Assembly (NCBI RefSeq): GCF_001423295.1
Contig: NZ_LMNG01000023.1
Coordinates: 124,856 to 188,855 of the forward strand
DNA length: 64,000 nucleotides
Reading direction: 5' to 3'
Source: Methylobacterium sp. Leaf112
GTDB taxonomy: Bacteria; Pseudomonadota; Alphaproteobacteria; Rhizobiales; Beijerinckiaceae
Shown here: positions 6,933 to 15,278 of the stretch, piece by piece
Layout of the letters: each line of letters opens with the position of its first letter
Numbering within the stretch: position 1 is the stretch's first letter
Translations under genes and position numbers: made by a program
The notes under the pieces: model-generated
Databases searched by the model: none
Told to the model about the DNA's origin: nothing
What the model saw: only the letters and a program-made list of their open reading frames with translations

Positions 6933-9452
6933 GTGTTGAATGAGAAGCTCATCGCACCCGAGACCGGTGAGGACGCATCCGGTCAGGCGAGCGTCCACCG
7001 GGCGGTCGCGCGCACATTGCCCGTCGTCTCCACATCGGGCGACGCCGTGGCCGACCTGCGCGAAGCGATCCTCGCCAAGCTCGCCTACGCCATCGGCAAG
7101 ACCCCGCAGAACGCCCGCGAGCGCGACTGGTTCGCCGCGACCGCCCTGGCCCTGCGCGACCGGATCGTCGATGCCTGTATGGCGAACGGTGAATCCGTGC
7201 CGAACAAGCGGGTCTACTACCTCTCCCTCGAATTCCTCATCGGCCGTCTGCTGTCGGACGCGATGAACAATCTCGGCCTCGTCGAGACAACGCGCGCGGC
7301 CTTGCGCGACCTCGGCGTCGACCTCGACACCGTCGAGGGCGCCGAACCCGACGCGGCCCTGGGCAATGGCGGCCTCGGGCGCCTCGCCGCCTGCTTCATG
7401 GAAAGCATGGCGAGCCTCTCGATCCCGGCCATCGGCTACGGCATCCGGTACGACCACGGCCTGTTCCGGCAATCCCTGGAGGATGGCTGGCAGAAGGAAG
7501 CCCCGGAGACCTGGCTCGCCGAGGGCAACCCTTGGGAATTCGTCCGCCCGGAGGCGACCTACACCATCGGGTTCGGTGGCCATGTCACCATGTCGGCCGT
7601 GTCCGAGGGCGTGATTCGCCGTCACTGGCACCCGGCCGAGACGGTCCAGGCGGTGGCCCACGACGTGCCGGTGGTGGGCTGGCGCGGGCGCCACGTGAAC
7701 ACCCTGCGCCTTTGGAAGGCCGAAGCGGAAGCGCCCGTCGAGCTCGCACGCTTCAATGGCGGCGACCATATCGGCGCCGTGGCCGCGCGGTCCCGGGCCG
7801 AGGCGATCTCACGGGTGCTGTATCCGAGCGATTCGTCGGATTCCGGCCAGGAACTGCGCCTGCGCCAGGAGTACTTCTTCACCTCCGCGTCCCTGCAGGA
7901 TCTCGTGCGCCGGCACGCGGCCGAGCGCGGCGATCTCCGCACCCTGCCCGACCACGCCGCGATCCAGCTCAACGACACCCATCCGGCCATCGCCGTGCCG
8001 GAGCTGATGCGCCTTCTCCTGGAGGATCATGGCTTCAACTGGGAAGACGCCTGGCACGTCACCACCAACACGCTCGGCTATACCAACCACACCCTGCTGC
8101 CCGAGGCCTTGGAAACGTGGTCCGTCGAGCTGATGGAGCGCGTGCTGCCGCGTCACATGCAGATCATCTACCTCATCAACTGGATGCACCTCGAGGAGCA
8201 GGGCCGGCACGGCCGAGCGGATGCGGCGCAGCTCGCCTCCGTGTCCCTCATCGAGGAGGCCAACGGCAAGCGTGTGCGCATGGGGCACCTCGCCTTCCTC
8301 GGCGCGCGGCGGGTCAACGGGGTCTCGGCCCTGCACACGGACCTCATGCGCTCGACGGTCTTCAAGGATCTGCACGCCCTCGATACGGACAAGATCGTCA
8401 ACAAGACCAACGGCATCACCTTCCGCCGCTGGCTGCACAACTGCAATCCGGAACTGACGCGCCTCGCCGTCGAAGCCGTGGGCGCCGGCGTCCTCGACAA
8501 TCCCGAGCTGCTGACCGGGCTCGCCGACCACGCTTCGGACGCCAGCTTCCAGGACCGCTACCGGTCCATGCGCCGCGCCCGCAAGGAGGCGCTGGCCCGG
8601 GTGGTGGTCGAGCGCACGGGCGTCACCATCGATCCGTCGAGCCTGTTCGACGTACAGATCAAGCGCATCCACGAGTACAAGCGCCAACTCCTCAACGTCA
8701 TCGAGACGGTGGCACTCTATCAGGCGATCAAGGCCGAGCCGCACCGGGACTGGACGCCCCGGGTCAAGATCTTCGGCGGCAAGGCCGCGCCGAGCTACGT
8801 CCAGGCCAAGCTGATCATCAAGCTCGCCTGCGACGTCGCCCGGGTGGTCAACGACGATCCCGATGTCGCCGGGCGCCTCAAGGTGGTGTTCCTGCCGAAC
8901 TATTCGGTGAGTCTGGCCGAGGCGATCATCCCGGCAGCCGACCTGTCGGAGCAGATCTCCACCGCCGGCATGGAAGCGTCCGGCACCGGCAACATGAAGC
9001 TCGCGTTGAACGGTGCCCTCACCATCGGCACCCTCGACGGCGCGAACATCGAGATCCGCGATCATGTCGGTGCGGACAACATCTTCATCTTCGGCCTCGA
9101 CGCGGCTGGGGTGCAGGCCCGCATGAACGAGCCGGACTACGCCGGGGCCGCCATCGCCGCCTCGCCGCGCCTCGCGGCCGCCCTCGACCTCATTGGGACG
9201 GGTGGATTCTCGCCCGACGATCCCGCTCGGTTCCGGCCCATCGTGGACAGCCTCGTTCACAACGACCGCTACCTGCTGACCGTCGATTTCGAGGATTACT
9301 GGCGCGCCCAGCGGGCCGTCGACACGGCCTGGAACGATCCGGCCGCGTGGTGGCGCTCGGCCATCCTCAACACGGCCCGGATGGCCTGGTTCTCGTCCGA
9401 CCGCTCCATGCGCGAATACGCCGCCGAGATCTGGCGCGTTCGGGTCGCCTGA
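6933..9452 (+). CDS. glgP: Glycogen/maltodextrin phosphorylase
   Basis: The enzyme releases glucose-1-phosphate from the non-reducing ends of alpha-1,4-glucans using phosphate and pyridoxal phosphate. The product is 839 residues from the GTG at 6933, chosen because AGGGGG lies about eight bases upstream and the length fits GT35 enzymes (about 815-840). Upstream in-frame codons give non-conserved sequence. Family blocks are YYLSLEFLIGRLL near residue 93, GNGGLGRLAACFMES, LNDTHPA, NKTNGITFRRWL and the cofactor site EASGTGNMK with the PLP lysine at Lys689. It is a stand-alone gene followed by a strong hairpin terminator. Confidence 0.94.
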   Translation: MLNEKLIAPETGEDASGQASVHRAVARTLPVVSTSGDAVADLREAILAKLAYAIGKTPQNARERDWFAATALALRDRIVDACMANGESVPNKRVYYLSLEFLIGRLLSDAMNNLGLVETTRAALRDLGVDLDTVEGAEPDAALGNGGLGRLAACFMESMASLSIPAIGYGIRYDHGLFRQSLEDGWQKEAPETWLAEGNPWEFVRPEATYTIGFGGHVTMSAVSEGVIRRHWHPAETVQAVAHDVPVVGWRGRHVNTLRLWKAEAEAPVELARFNGGDHIGAVAARSRAEAISRVLYPSDSSDSGQELRLRQEYFFTSASLQDLVRRHAAERGDLRTLPDHAAIQLNDTHPAIAVPELMRLLLEDHGFNWEDAWHVTTNTLGYTNHTLLPEALETWSVELMERVLPRHMQIIYLINWMHLEEQGRHGRADAAQLASVSLIEEANGKRVRMGHLAFLGARRVNGVSALHTDLMRSTVFKDLHALDTDKIVNKTNGITFRRWLHNCNPELTRLAVEAVGAGVLDNPELLTGLADHASDASFQDRYRSMRRARKEALARVVVERTGVTIDPSSLFDVQIKRIHEYKRQLLNVIETVALYQAIKAEPHRDWTPRVKIFGGKAAPSYVQAKLIIKLACDVARVVNDDPDVAGRLKVVFLPNYSVSLAEAIIPAADLSEQISTAGMEASGTGNMKLALNGALTIGTLDGANIEIRDHVGADNIFIFGLDAAGVQARMNEPDYAGAAIAASPRLAAALDLIGTGGFSPDDPARFRPIVDSLVHNDRYLLTVDFEDYWRAQRAVDTAWNDPAAWWRSAILNTARMAWFSSDRSMREYAAEIWRVRVA

Positions 9453-9480
9453 CGCTCAGGCATCCAACCGTCGCTCGAAC

Positions 9481-9518
9481 ACGACACCCCGGCCGATCCC
9501 CATCGGCCGGGGTGTCGT
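9481..9518. terminator. Bidirectional hairpin terminator between glgP and rcdA-like gene
   Basis: A perfect 17-bp inverted repeat (arms 9481-9497 and 9502-9518, loop CCCC) lies 28 bp after the glgP stop and 13 bp after the end of the convergent rcdA-like gene. The stem is very GC-rich. No long T run follows on either strand, so termination may rely on the stem alone or on Rho as well. Confidence 0.8.
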
Positions 9519-9531
9519 CACTTGGCAGATC

Positions 9532-10059
9532 TCAGTGCGCGGTCCCGAACGCCGCATGCAGCAGGGTATGCTGCGCGGCGACGGGGCTCGCGACCGCGAC
9601 GGGAGCCGGACGCTCGTCGGTGATCAGCCCATCGAGGTGGAGGATGCGGGCATGCATCCGGCGCGAGCGCACGATGAGGTCCTGCAGACGGGCCGGCAGG
9701 ATCCCGAAGACGTCCGCCTTGAACGGATCGGGGGTGGCGAGGCGCACCCGGGTCTTCTCTTCCAAGGCCTCGTTGGGCGTCAGCTCGCCCTCGGCGACGG
9801 CGCGCTGCACCAGGAGCCAGGACGCGATCTGCATGAGGCGGGTGGTCAGCCGCATGGTCTCGCTGGCGTAGCTGAGGGTGCCGTCCCGCGACATCAGGCG
9901 CGACTCGTCGCGGCCCTCGCCATCGAGATAGGCCGCCGCCTCCTCCACCATGGTCATGCCTTCGCGAAACAGCGTCTTGAAGGCATCGGAGCCCACATAG
10001 GTATCACCGAAACTGACCCAGTCCCGCTCGTCCCGAATCGTGACGTCGAATCCGTTCAT
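9532..10059 (-). CDS. rcdA: RcdA-like DUF1465 protein (CtrA proteolysis adaptor family)
   Basis: DUF1465 proteins include Caulobacter RcdA, an adaptor that helps ClpXP degrade the cell-cycle regulator CtrA at the stalked pole. The 175-residue protein is helical and acidic-basic mixed. Recognisable family parts are SDAFKTLFREGMTMVEEAAAYLD, a central TMRLTTRLMQIASWLLVQRAV helix (given in part) and LPARLQDLIVRSRRMHARI. The C-terminal 25 residues are alanine-rich and probably disordered, as in RcdA. Identity as RcdA is by family; function in this species is inferred. CpdR, another member of the same adaptor hierarchy, is encoded at 62979-63335 in this window. Confidence 0.75.
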   Translation of the reverse strand: MNGFDVTIRDERDWVSFGDTYVGSDAFKTLFREGMTMVEEAAAYLDGEGRDESRLMSRDGTLSYASETMRLTTRLMQIASWLLVQRAVAEGELTPNEALEEKTRVRLATPDPFKADVFGILPARLQDLIVRSRRMHARILHLDGLITDERPAPVAVASPVAAQHTLLHAAFGTAH

Positions 10060-10398
10060 CGTGCCTCCCGTGCGGCGCTTCGTCGGTCCATCGTCCCGAT
10101 CGGGGACAATCCCGCCGCTTTCATCCGATGGTCCGCAATGCTAACGCCGCGAACGAGCGAGCGCCTCTTTCACCTAAAGTTAACCTTAACTCGAGCGGGC
10201 GCGGGCAGCCTGTTCCACGGCCTTCGATCCGCCGATGCGCGTTGACTCGGCGCCGGCCATCCGCCATAAGCCGCGCCATCGCGACGCGGCGCCCTTCTGG
10301 GCGCTCTTCGCGCTTGCAGACACATTCTGGACGAGTGACGGGGCCTGCACTGGCGGTGAAGCCTGCGGCACCCATCCTTGGCTATCGGAGATCGTGCC
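10060..10398. other. Intergenic region between rcdA-like gene and rpmH
   Basis: This 339-bp stretch must hold divergent promoters for the rcdA-like gene and for rpmH-rnpA-yidC. A GC-poor patch at 10171-10191 contains the inverted repeat AGTTAA-CC-TTAACT (10178-10191). It resembles paired TTAA half-sites but with a 2-bp rather than 7-bp spacer, so it is not a standard CtrA box. No further gene-like reading frame with family features was seen. Confidence 0.5.
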
Positions 10399-10533
10399 GT
10401 GAAGAGAACCTATCAGCCCAGCAAGCTCGTGCGTAAGCGTCGCCATGGGTTCCGTGCCCGCATGGCGACCGCCGGCGGCCGCAAGGTCATCGCCGCCCGC
10501 CGCGCCCACGGCCGCAAGAAGCTGTCGGCCTGA
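10399..10533 (+). CDS. rpmH: 50S ribosomal protein L34
   Basis: L34 is a small basic protein of the large ribosomal subunit. Translation from the GTG at 10399 gives 44 residues beginning [18 protein letters not shown] and ending GRKKLSA, an excellent match to L34 in sequence and length. A GGAG ribosome site lies eight bases before the GTG. The gene precedes rnpA and yidC, the classic bacterial order. The GTG start, rather than ATG, is worth noting for such a highly expressed protein. Confidence 0.97.
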   Translation: MKRTYQPSKLVRKRRHGFRARMATAGGRKVIAARRAHGRKKLSA

Positions 10534-10590
10534 GAGCGACCGGGGTGCCGTGCCGCCTTCGGGCGGCCGGTCCTGTCTGAACCCGGTCTT

Positions 10591-11217
10591 ATGACCTTGG
10601 CCTCCGGCCACGAGATCGGATTGGCCGTGGCAACGATCGGACGGCTCACGCAACGCTCGGACTTCCTGACCGCGGCGAGCGGACGACGCTTCCATACGGA
10701 GCGCTTCTCCGCCCAGGGCCGACTGCGCAGCGAGTCTGTGCAGAAGTCCGGCGAGGAACCCGCCGCAGTGGCCGAAGGCCTGCGCATCGGCTTCACCATC
10801 ACGAAGCGTGTCGGGCACGCCACGGAGCGCAACCGCATCCGGCGGCGTCTTCGCGCGGCCCTGCGCGCGGCGGAAGACGTCTTGCCGAGTCCGGCGGCCG
10901 ACGTGGTGCTCATCGCTCGGCGCCCGGCTCTGTCCGCCGCGTTCGAGACCCTGATCGAAGACCTGCGCCGCGCCGTACCCATCGTGACCAAGCCGCAGAC
11001 GCGCAAGGATTCGGCTGGCGAGGCGGCAGTTCGCTCCAGCCCCCGGCGTGGTCGGGGCAAGCCTGCATTCGACAAGCCGACATCCGACCGGCCGGCGTCT
11101 GGCGCTGACTCCACGATGCCGCTATTGGCCTCTGGTCCCGGGGCTGACGCCTCGCAGGGCCGCGCCACGGCGCCCTCCCCCATTCCCTACGCATGCGACG
11201 GACCGACCGATGGGTAA
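10591..11217 (+). CDS. rnpA: Ribonuclease P protein component with long C-terminal extension
   Basis: RnpA is the protein cofactor of RNase P, which removes 5' leaders from tRNA precursors. The core starts at [10 protein letters not shown] and contains the RNR motif K72[16 protein letters not shown] (residues 72-88) that binds RNA. After the usual end of the domain (about residue 130) there is a tail of nearly 80 residues rich in Pro, Arg, Ser and Gly, likely disordered; most RnpA proteins end near 120. The start is uncertain: ATG 10591 adds about 17 residues before the conserved core, and GTG 10627 is an alternative. The stop overlaps the yidC start by 8 nt. Confidence 0.92.
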   Translation: MTLASGHEIGLAVATIGRLTQRSDFLTAASGRRFHTERFSAQGRLRSESVQKSGEEPAAVAEGLRIGFTITKRVGHATERNRIRRRLRAALRAAEDVLPSPAADVVLIARRPALSAAFETLIEDLRRAVPIVTKPQTRKDSAGEAAVRSSPRRGRGKPAFDKPTSDRPASGADSTMPLLASGPGADASQGRATAPSPIPYACDGPTDG

Positions 11218-13072
11218 TGACAAGACGAACATGATCGTCGCGATCGCCCTGTCGCTGGCGGTCCTGCTCGGCTGGAACTACTTCATCGCCGCCCCGCGCG
11301 TCGAGCAGCAGCGTCAGGCGACCCTCCAAGCCCAAGCGCTCCAGGGCAAGGCGGCGACCTCGGCCGACGGCGTACCGAGCCCGAGCCCGAAGGAAGGCGG
11401 CCCGGCCGCCCCCGTGCCCGGGACCCTTCCGGGTGCCACCGGCAACGGCCAAGGCGCTGTCGAGTCCCGCGAGGCGGTGATCGCCCGCTCGCCCCGCGTG
11501 ACCATCGACACGCCGGCACTCGCCGGCTCCGTCGCCCTCAAGGGTGGCCGCATCGACGACGTCCTTCTCAAGAACTACCACGAGACCGTGGACGACAAGA
11601 GCCCGCGCATCGTGCTGCTCTCCCCCACCGGCACGGCCAATCCCTATTACGGCGAATTCGGCTGGGTCGGCCAGAATGCCGGCCCGCTACCCGGCGGCGA
11701 CACGGTCTGGACCGCCGACGCCACCACCCTGTCGGTCGGCAAGCCCGTCACCCTGAGCTTCGACAACGGCGCCGGCCTGGTCTTCCGCCGCATCATCGCC
11801 GTGGACGACAAGTTCATGTTCACGGTCCGCGACGAGGTCGAGAACAAGGGTGCGGCCGCCGTCAGCCTTTACCCGTACGGCCTCGTCTCGCGCTGGGGCA
11901 AGCCGACGACGCAGGGCTACTACGTGCTCCACGAGGGCATGATCGGCGTGCTCGGCGCCGAGGGCCTGCAGGAATACACCTACGACCACCTCGCCAAGGA
12001 GCCGGTGCTCGGCAACGTCGCCACCAAGGGCAAGGCCTGGACCGGCGTCACCGGTGGCTTCGTCGGCATCACCGACAAGTACTGGGCCGCGGCAGCGATC
12101 CCCGATCAGGCGGCGCCATACACCGGCAGCTTCACCGAGCGCACGGACGGCGCCACCAAGGTCTATCAGGCGAGCGTGCTCGGCGGCGTGCGCGTCGTCG
12201 ATCCCGGCGCCACGGCGACGGCGACCCAGCAGCTCTTCGCCGGGGCCAAGGAAGTCAACACCATCAACGGCTACCAGAAGGACCTCGGCATCGAGAAGTT
12301 CGATCTGATGATCGACTGGGGCTGGTTCCACTTCATCACCAAGCCGATGTTCCGGGCGCTGGACTTCTTCTTCCACCTGTTCGGGAATTTCGGCGTCGCG
12401 ATCCTGGTCGTGACCCTGTGCCTGAAGCTCCTGTTCCTGCCCATCGCCAACAAGTCCTACCAGTCGATGGCCAAGATGAAGGCCGTACAGCCCGAGATGG
12501 CCTCCATCCGCGAACGCTACGGCGACGACAAGCTGAAGCAGCAGCAGGCGATGATGGAGCTGTACAAGAAGGAGAAGATCAATCCGGTCGCCGGCTGCTG
12601 GCCGGTGCTGATCCAGATTCCGGTGTTCTTCGCCCTCTACAAGGTGCTGTTCATCACCATCGAGATGCGGCACGCGCCGTTCTTCGGCTGGATCCAGGAT
12701 CTGGCCGCGCCCGATCCGACGAGCTTCCTCAACCTGTTCGGTCTGCTCCCCTACGCGGCGCCGGACATCGTCCACCTCGGCATCTGGCCCATCATCATGG
12801 GCATCACGATGTTCATCCAGATGAAAATGAATCCCGCGCCGCCGGACCCGGTCCAGGCGCAGATCTTCACCTTCATGCCGATCGTGTTCACGTTCATGCT
12901 CGGCTCTTTCCCGGCCGGCTTGGTGATCTACTGGGCCTGGAACAACACCCTCTCGGTGATCCAGCAATACGTCATCATGCGCCGCAACGGCGTGAAGGTG
13001 GAGTTGTGGGACAACCTCTCGGGGATGTTCAAGAAGAAGCCCGCCGACAAGAACGCGCCGGCCAAAAGCTGA
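11210..13072 (+). CDS. yidC: Membrane protein insertase YidC
   Basis: YidC inserts and folds inner-membrane proteins, alone or with SecYEG. The 620-residue protein has the Gram-negative layout: an N-terminal membrane anchor (about residues 7-24, [15 protein letters not shown]), a large periplasmic beta-sandwich domain up to about residue 370, then the conserved five-helix Oxa1/YidC core. Core signatures include [32 protein letters not shown] and [22 protein letters not shown] low-complexity Pro/Ala/Gly linker lies at about 40-85. ATG 11210 is chosen for the anchor; it overlaps the rnpA stop, so the two are probably coupled. Confidence 0.97.
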   Translation: MGNDKTNMIVAIALSLAVLLGWNYFIAAPRVEQQRQATLQAQALQGKAATSADGVPSPSPKEGGPAAPVPGTLPGATGNGQGAVESREAVIARSPRVTIDTPALAGSVALKGGRIDDVLLKNYHETVDDKSPRIVLLSPTGTANPYYGEFGWVGQNAGPLPGGDTVWTADATTLSVGKPVTLSFDNGAGLVFRRIIAVDDKFMFTVRDEVENKGAAAVSLYPYGLVSRWGKPTTQGYYVLHEGMIGVLGAEGLQEYTYDHLAKEPVLGNVATKGKAWTGVTGGFVGITDKYWAAAAIPDQAAPYTGSFTERTDGATKVYQASVLGGVRVVDPGATATATQQLFAGAKEVNTINGYQKDLGIEKFDLMIDWGWFHFITKPMFRALDFFFHLFGNFGVAILVVTLCLKLLFLPIANKSYQSMAKMKAVQPEMASIRERYGDDKLKQQQAMMELYKKEKINPVAGCWPVLIQIPVFFALYKVLFITIEMRHAPFFGWIQDLAAPDPTSFLNLFGLLPYAAPDIVHLGIWPIIMGITMFIQMKMNPAPPDPVQAQIFTFMPIVFTFMLGSFPAGLVIYWAWNNTLSVIQQYVIMRRNGVKVELWDNLSGMFKKKPADKNAPAKS

Positions 13073-13085
13073 TCTTTTCGAAAGA

Positions 13086-13113
13086 CGCCGGTCCGACACG
13101 AACCGGACCGGCG
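13086..13113. terminator. Hairpin between yidC and engB
   Basis: A 10-bp inverted repeat (arms 13086-13095 and 13104-13113, loop of 8 nt) begins 13 bp after the yidC stop. The 3' side is CCTTCAC rather than a T tract, so it may act as a weak or Rho-assisted terminator or as an mRNA-stabilising stem. Confidence 0.45.
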
Positions 13114-13232
13114 CCTTCACGGCTCGCCCTCTCCCCGTCGGTCCTCCGTGTCCTGCGACGGGGAGGACCGTCCTGTTTCTCGCGTGTCGGCTCTCGAATG
13201 GCGGATACGCCCGCCCCGATCGGTCCCGACCC

Positions 13233-13895
13233 ATGTCTCAATCAGAATCCCAGACCGAAGCCGACGCCGCGCTCCTCGAATCCGGCCGCCTCCTGTTCGC
13301 CGGCGCCGCCGACTTCCTCTCCTCCGCCCCCACCGTGGTGGCCCTGCCGCCCATGAAGGGCGTCGAGATCGCCTTCGCGGGGCGCTCCAACGTCGGTAAG
13401 TCGAGCCTCGTCAACGCACTCACCGGCCGCAACACCCTGGCGCGGACCTCGCACACGCCCGGCCGGACCCAGCAGCTCAACTTCTTCGACATCGGCGGCC
13501 GCCTGACCCTCGTCGACATGCCGGGCTACGGCTACGCGGCGGTGGAGAAGACCAAGGTCGAGGCCTGGACCGACCTCATCCACGATTACCTGAAAGGTCG
13601 GGCCAACCTCGCCCGGGTGTTCATGCTCATCGACTCGCGCCACGGCCTGAAAAGCATCGACACCGACGTCCTCGACGGCCTCGATCAGGCCGCCGTGAGC
13701 TATCAGGTGGTGCTGACCAAGGGCGACGCCCTGAAGAAGTCCGAGATCGAGGCGCGCATCGAGAAGACCCGTGAAGCCCTGTCGAAGCGCCCGGCCGCCT
13801 ATCCGGAGATCCTGATCACCTCGAGCCGCGACGATCGCGGCGTGCCGGAACTGCGCGCCAGCGTCGCCCGCCTGCTCAAGGAGCGCGGCGCATGA
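13233..13895 (+). CDS. engB: Ribosome biogenesis GTPase EngB (YihA/YsxC)
   Basis: EngB is an essential small GTPase that assists assembly of the 50S subunit. The 220-residue protein shows all GTPase motifs: G1 GRSNVGKSS (50-58), switch region [10 protein letters not shown]3 DMPGYGYA (95-102) and G4 TKGD (162-165). The N-terminal 40 residues are a variable extension. It lies 160 bp after yidC in the same direction and overlaps the next gene by 4 nt (ATGA), so it forms a two-gene unit with a DUF423 protein. Confidence 0.95.
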   Translation: MSQSESQTEADAALLESGRLLFAGAADFLSSAPTVVALPPMKGVEIAFAGRSNVGKSSLVNALTGRNTLARTSHTPGRTQQLNFFDIGGRLTLVDMPGYGYAAVEKTKVEAWTDLIHDYLKGRANLARVFMLIDSRHGLKSIDTDVLDGLDQAAVSYQVVLTKGDALKKSEIEARIEKTREALSKRPAAYPEILITSSRDDRGVPELRASVARLLKERGA

Positions 13896-14269
13896 CCCTG
13901 CCCGACCGCATCCTCATGGCGCTGGGCGCCCTCGCCGGCCTCCTCGGGGTCGCGGCAAGCGCGAGGGCGGCCCACGGGGCCGGGGCCGACAGCCTGAAGA
14001 CGGCCGCGCAGTTCCTGTTGTTCCACGCCCCCGCCCTCCTCGGACTGGTGGCTTTGGCCGCCACGGGCGCGACGCACCGTCTCCTCACCCGGCTCGCCGC
14101 CGCCGCCCTCGTCGTGGGCCTGGCCCTGTTCTCCGGCGACCTCACCCTGCGGGCGCTCCACGGCACGCCGCTGTTTGCCATGGCCGCGCCCACGGGCGGG
14201 GTCCTGCTCATGGGCGGATGGCTGCTGGCCGCCGTGGCGGCGTTCGTGCCGGTTCGGGGCCGGTCGTGA
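13892..14269 (+). CDS. DUF423 small membrane protein
   Basis: This 125-residue protein is strongly hydrophobic with about four predicted membrane helices (roughly 8-25, 40-58, 65-85 and 96-118). The layout and the sequence pattern [10 protein letters not shown]...AHG...[16 protein letters not shown] match DUF423 (YgdD/YwdK) proteins, which have no firmly assigned biochemical role. Translation is coupled to engB by a 4-nt overlap. Function unknown. Confidence 0.8.
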   Translation: MTLPDRILMALGALAGLLGVAASARAAHGAGADSLKTAAQFLLFHAPALLGLVALAATGATHRLLTRLAAAALVVGLALFSGDLTLRALHGTPLFAMAAPTGGVLLMGGWLLAAVAAFVPVRGRS

Positions 14270-14300
14270 ACCGGCAACGCCTCGCGCGACGGTCGACCCA

Positions 14301-14537
14301 ATGAGCATCGTCTTCAACGAACAGACCAAACTCCTGGCGACTGCGCTCAACACGGCGGCGACATCCTGCTTCACCGTCGGGATCGCAACGCCCGTGGCCG
14401 GCTACATCTACAATGTCAGCAATCTGCAGGTGACGTTGAAACCGCTTGCTCTGATGCTGGGGATTGCCGGTTGGCTTACCGCTGCGACCATCCTACATCT
14501 GTTGGCGAGGCGTACGCTGAAGGAGCTTACCCCATGA
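14301..14537 (+). CDS. Small two-helix membrane protein, unknown function
   Basis: The reading frame from ATG 14301 encodes 78 residues with two hydrophobic segments, around VATPVAGYIY and PLALMLGIAGWLTAATILHL, ending in a basic tail. Local base composition is lower in GC than the flanking genes. It starts 31 bp after the DUF423 gene and overlaps the next small frame by 4 nt (ATGA), which supports real translation of both. No family recognised. Confidence 0.55.
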   Translation: MSIVFNEQTKLLATALNTAATSCFTVGIATPVAGYIYNVSNLQVTLKPLALMLGIAGWLTAATILHLLARRTLKELTP

Positions 14538-14689
14538 CCGAGCTTGCCATTCTCGCATTCGTCGTCACGCCCGCCATCGTCGTCGTGATGGGATATGTCG
14601 CCGTCCGCCTGCACGAGGCCGCAGGTCGTCGTCAGGCGCGTGATCCGGTTCCGACATCGAACCGCGCCGCCGGCCAGCGGGCACGATAG
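14534..14689 (+). CDS. Single-pass mini membrane protein, unknown function
   Basis: This 51-residue frame starts at an ATG that overlaps the preceding stop. One membrane helix (about residues 4-24, LAILAFVVTPAIVVVMGYVAV) is followed by a basic Arg-rich tail, a topology that places the tail in the cytoplasm. Coupling with the upstream 78-residue membrane protein suggests the two work together. Nothing else can be said from sequence. Confidence 0.5.
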   Translation: MTELAILAFVVTPAIVVVMGYVAVRLHEAAGRRQARDPVPTSNRAAGQRAR

Positions 14690-14700
14690 AAACTCGAGAA

Positions 14701-15270
14701 CTACCCGACCAACGGCGGCAATTGCGGCGTCGCTCCGTCCGGCAGGGCCGTCCGGGCCATGTTCATGCTCATGGCGAGCAACGTATAGTAGCCGTTGATC
14801 CCCGCCATCTCGATGGCGCCCTGCTCGCCGAAGGCCTCGACCACGCGGGCGTAGGTGGTGTCGCTCACCGCCTTGTTGTGGTGAAGCTCCATCGAGAAAG
14901 CGTAGACCAACGCCTCTTCCCGACCCATCGCATCGGGACGCCGCCCCTCTTGGATCGCCGCGACGAGGGCCGGATCGAGCCCGGCCTCCACGGCGATGGG
15001 CGCATGGATGTGCCACTCCAGCTGCTGGGTCCATTCCCGCGCCGTGATCAGGATGATCAGTTCCGACAGATGCAGGGGCAGCACGCTGCGGTAGCGCAGG
15101 TGCAACCCCATGGTGCTGGCGTTGGTCATCAGTTCGGGACTGCGCAGGAGCGGCACGAACGGCCCGAAGACCGGTCCCTTGCGTGCCACGCGAAACGCCT
15201 CCGACGCTGCCTTCTGGGCGTCGGTGAGTTGCTCGACCGGAAGTTCCGGCATGCGGTCGGGGTTGGACAT
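14701..15270 (-). CDS. Carboxymuconolactone decarboxylase family protein
   Basis: The 189-residue helical protein fits the CMD/AhpD-like family: LLRSPELM near residue 48, then LSELIILITAREWTQQLEWHIH and a C-terminal ALVYAFSMELHHNKAVSD region. The CxxC redox pair of AhpD is absent, so peroxidase-type chemistry is unlikely; a gamma-carboxymuconolactone-decarboxylase-like lyase or hydrolase role is more plausible but unproven. The ATG at 15270 lies 8 bp after the stop of the AtoE-like carrier gene, so the two are probably co-transcribed and may handle the same acid. Confidence 0.75.
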   Translation of the reverse strand: MSNPDRMPELPVEQLTDAQKAASEAFRVARKGPVFGPFVPLLRSPELMTNASTMGLHLRYRSVLPLHLSELIILITAREWTQQLEWHIHAPIAVEAGLDPALVAAIQEGRRPDAMGREEALVYAFSMELHHNKAVSDTTYARVVEAFGEQGAIEMAGINGYYTLLAMSMNMARTALPDGATPQLPPLVG

Positions 15271-15278
15271 CACGCGGC

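Noticed and set aside
10178..10191. AGTTAA-CC-TTAACT as a CtrA box
   Set aside because: The TTAA half-sites are only 2 bp apart; CtrA full sites need 7 bp. It is kept only as an inverted repeat in the intergenic note.
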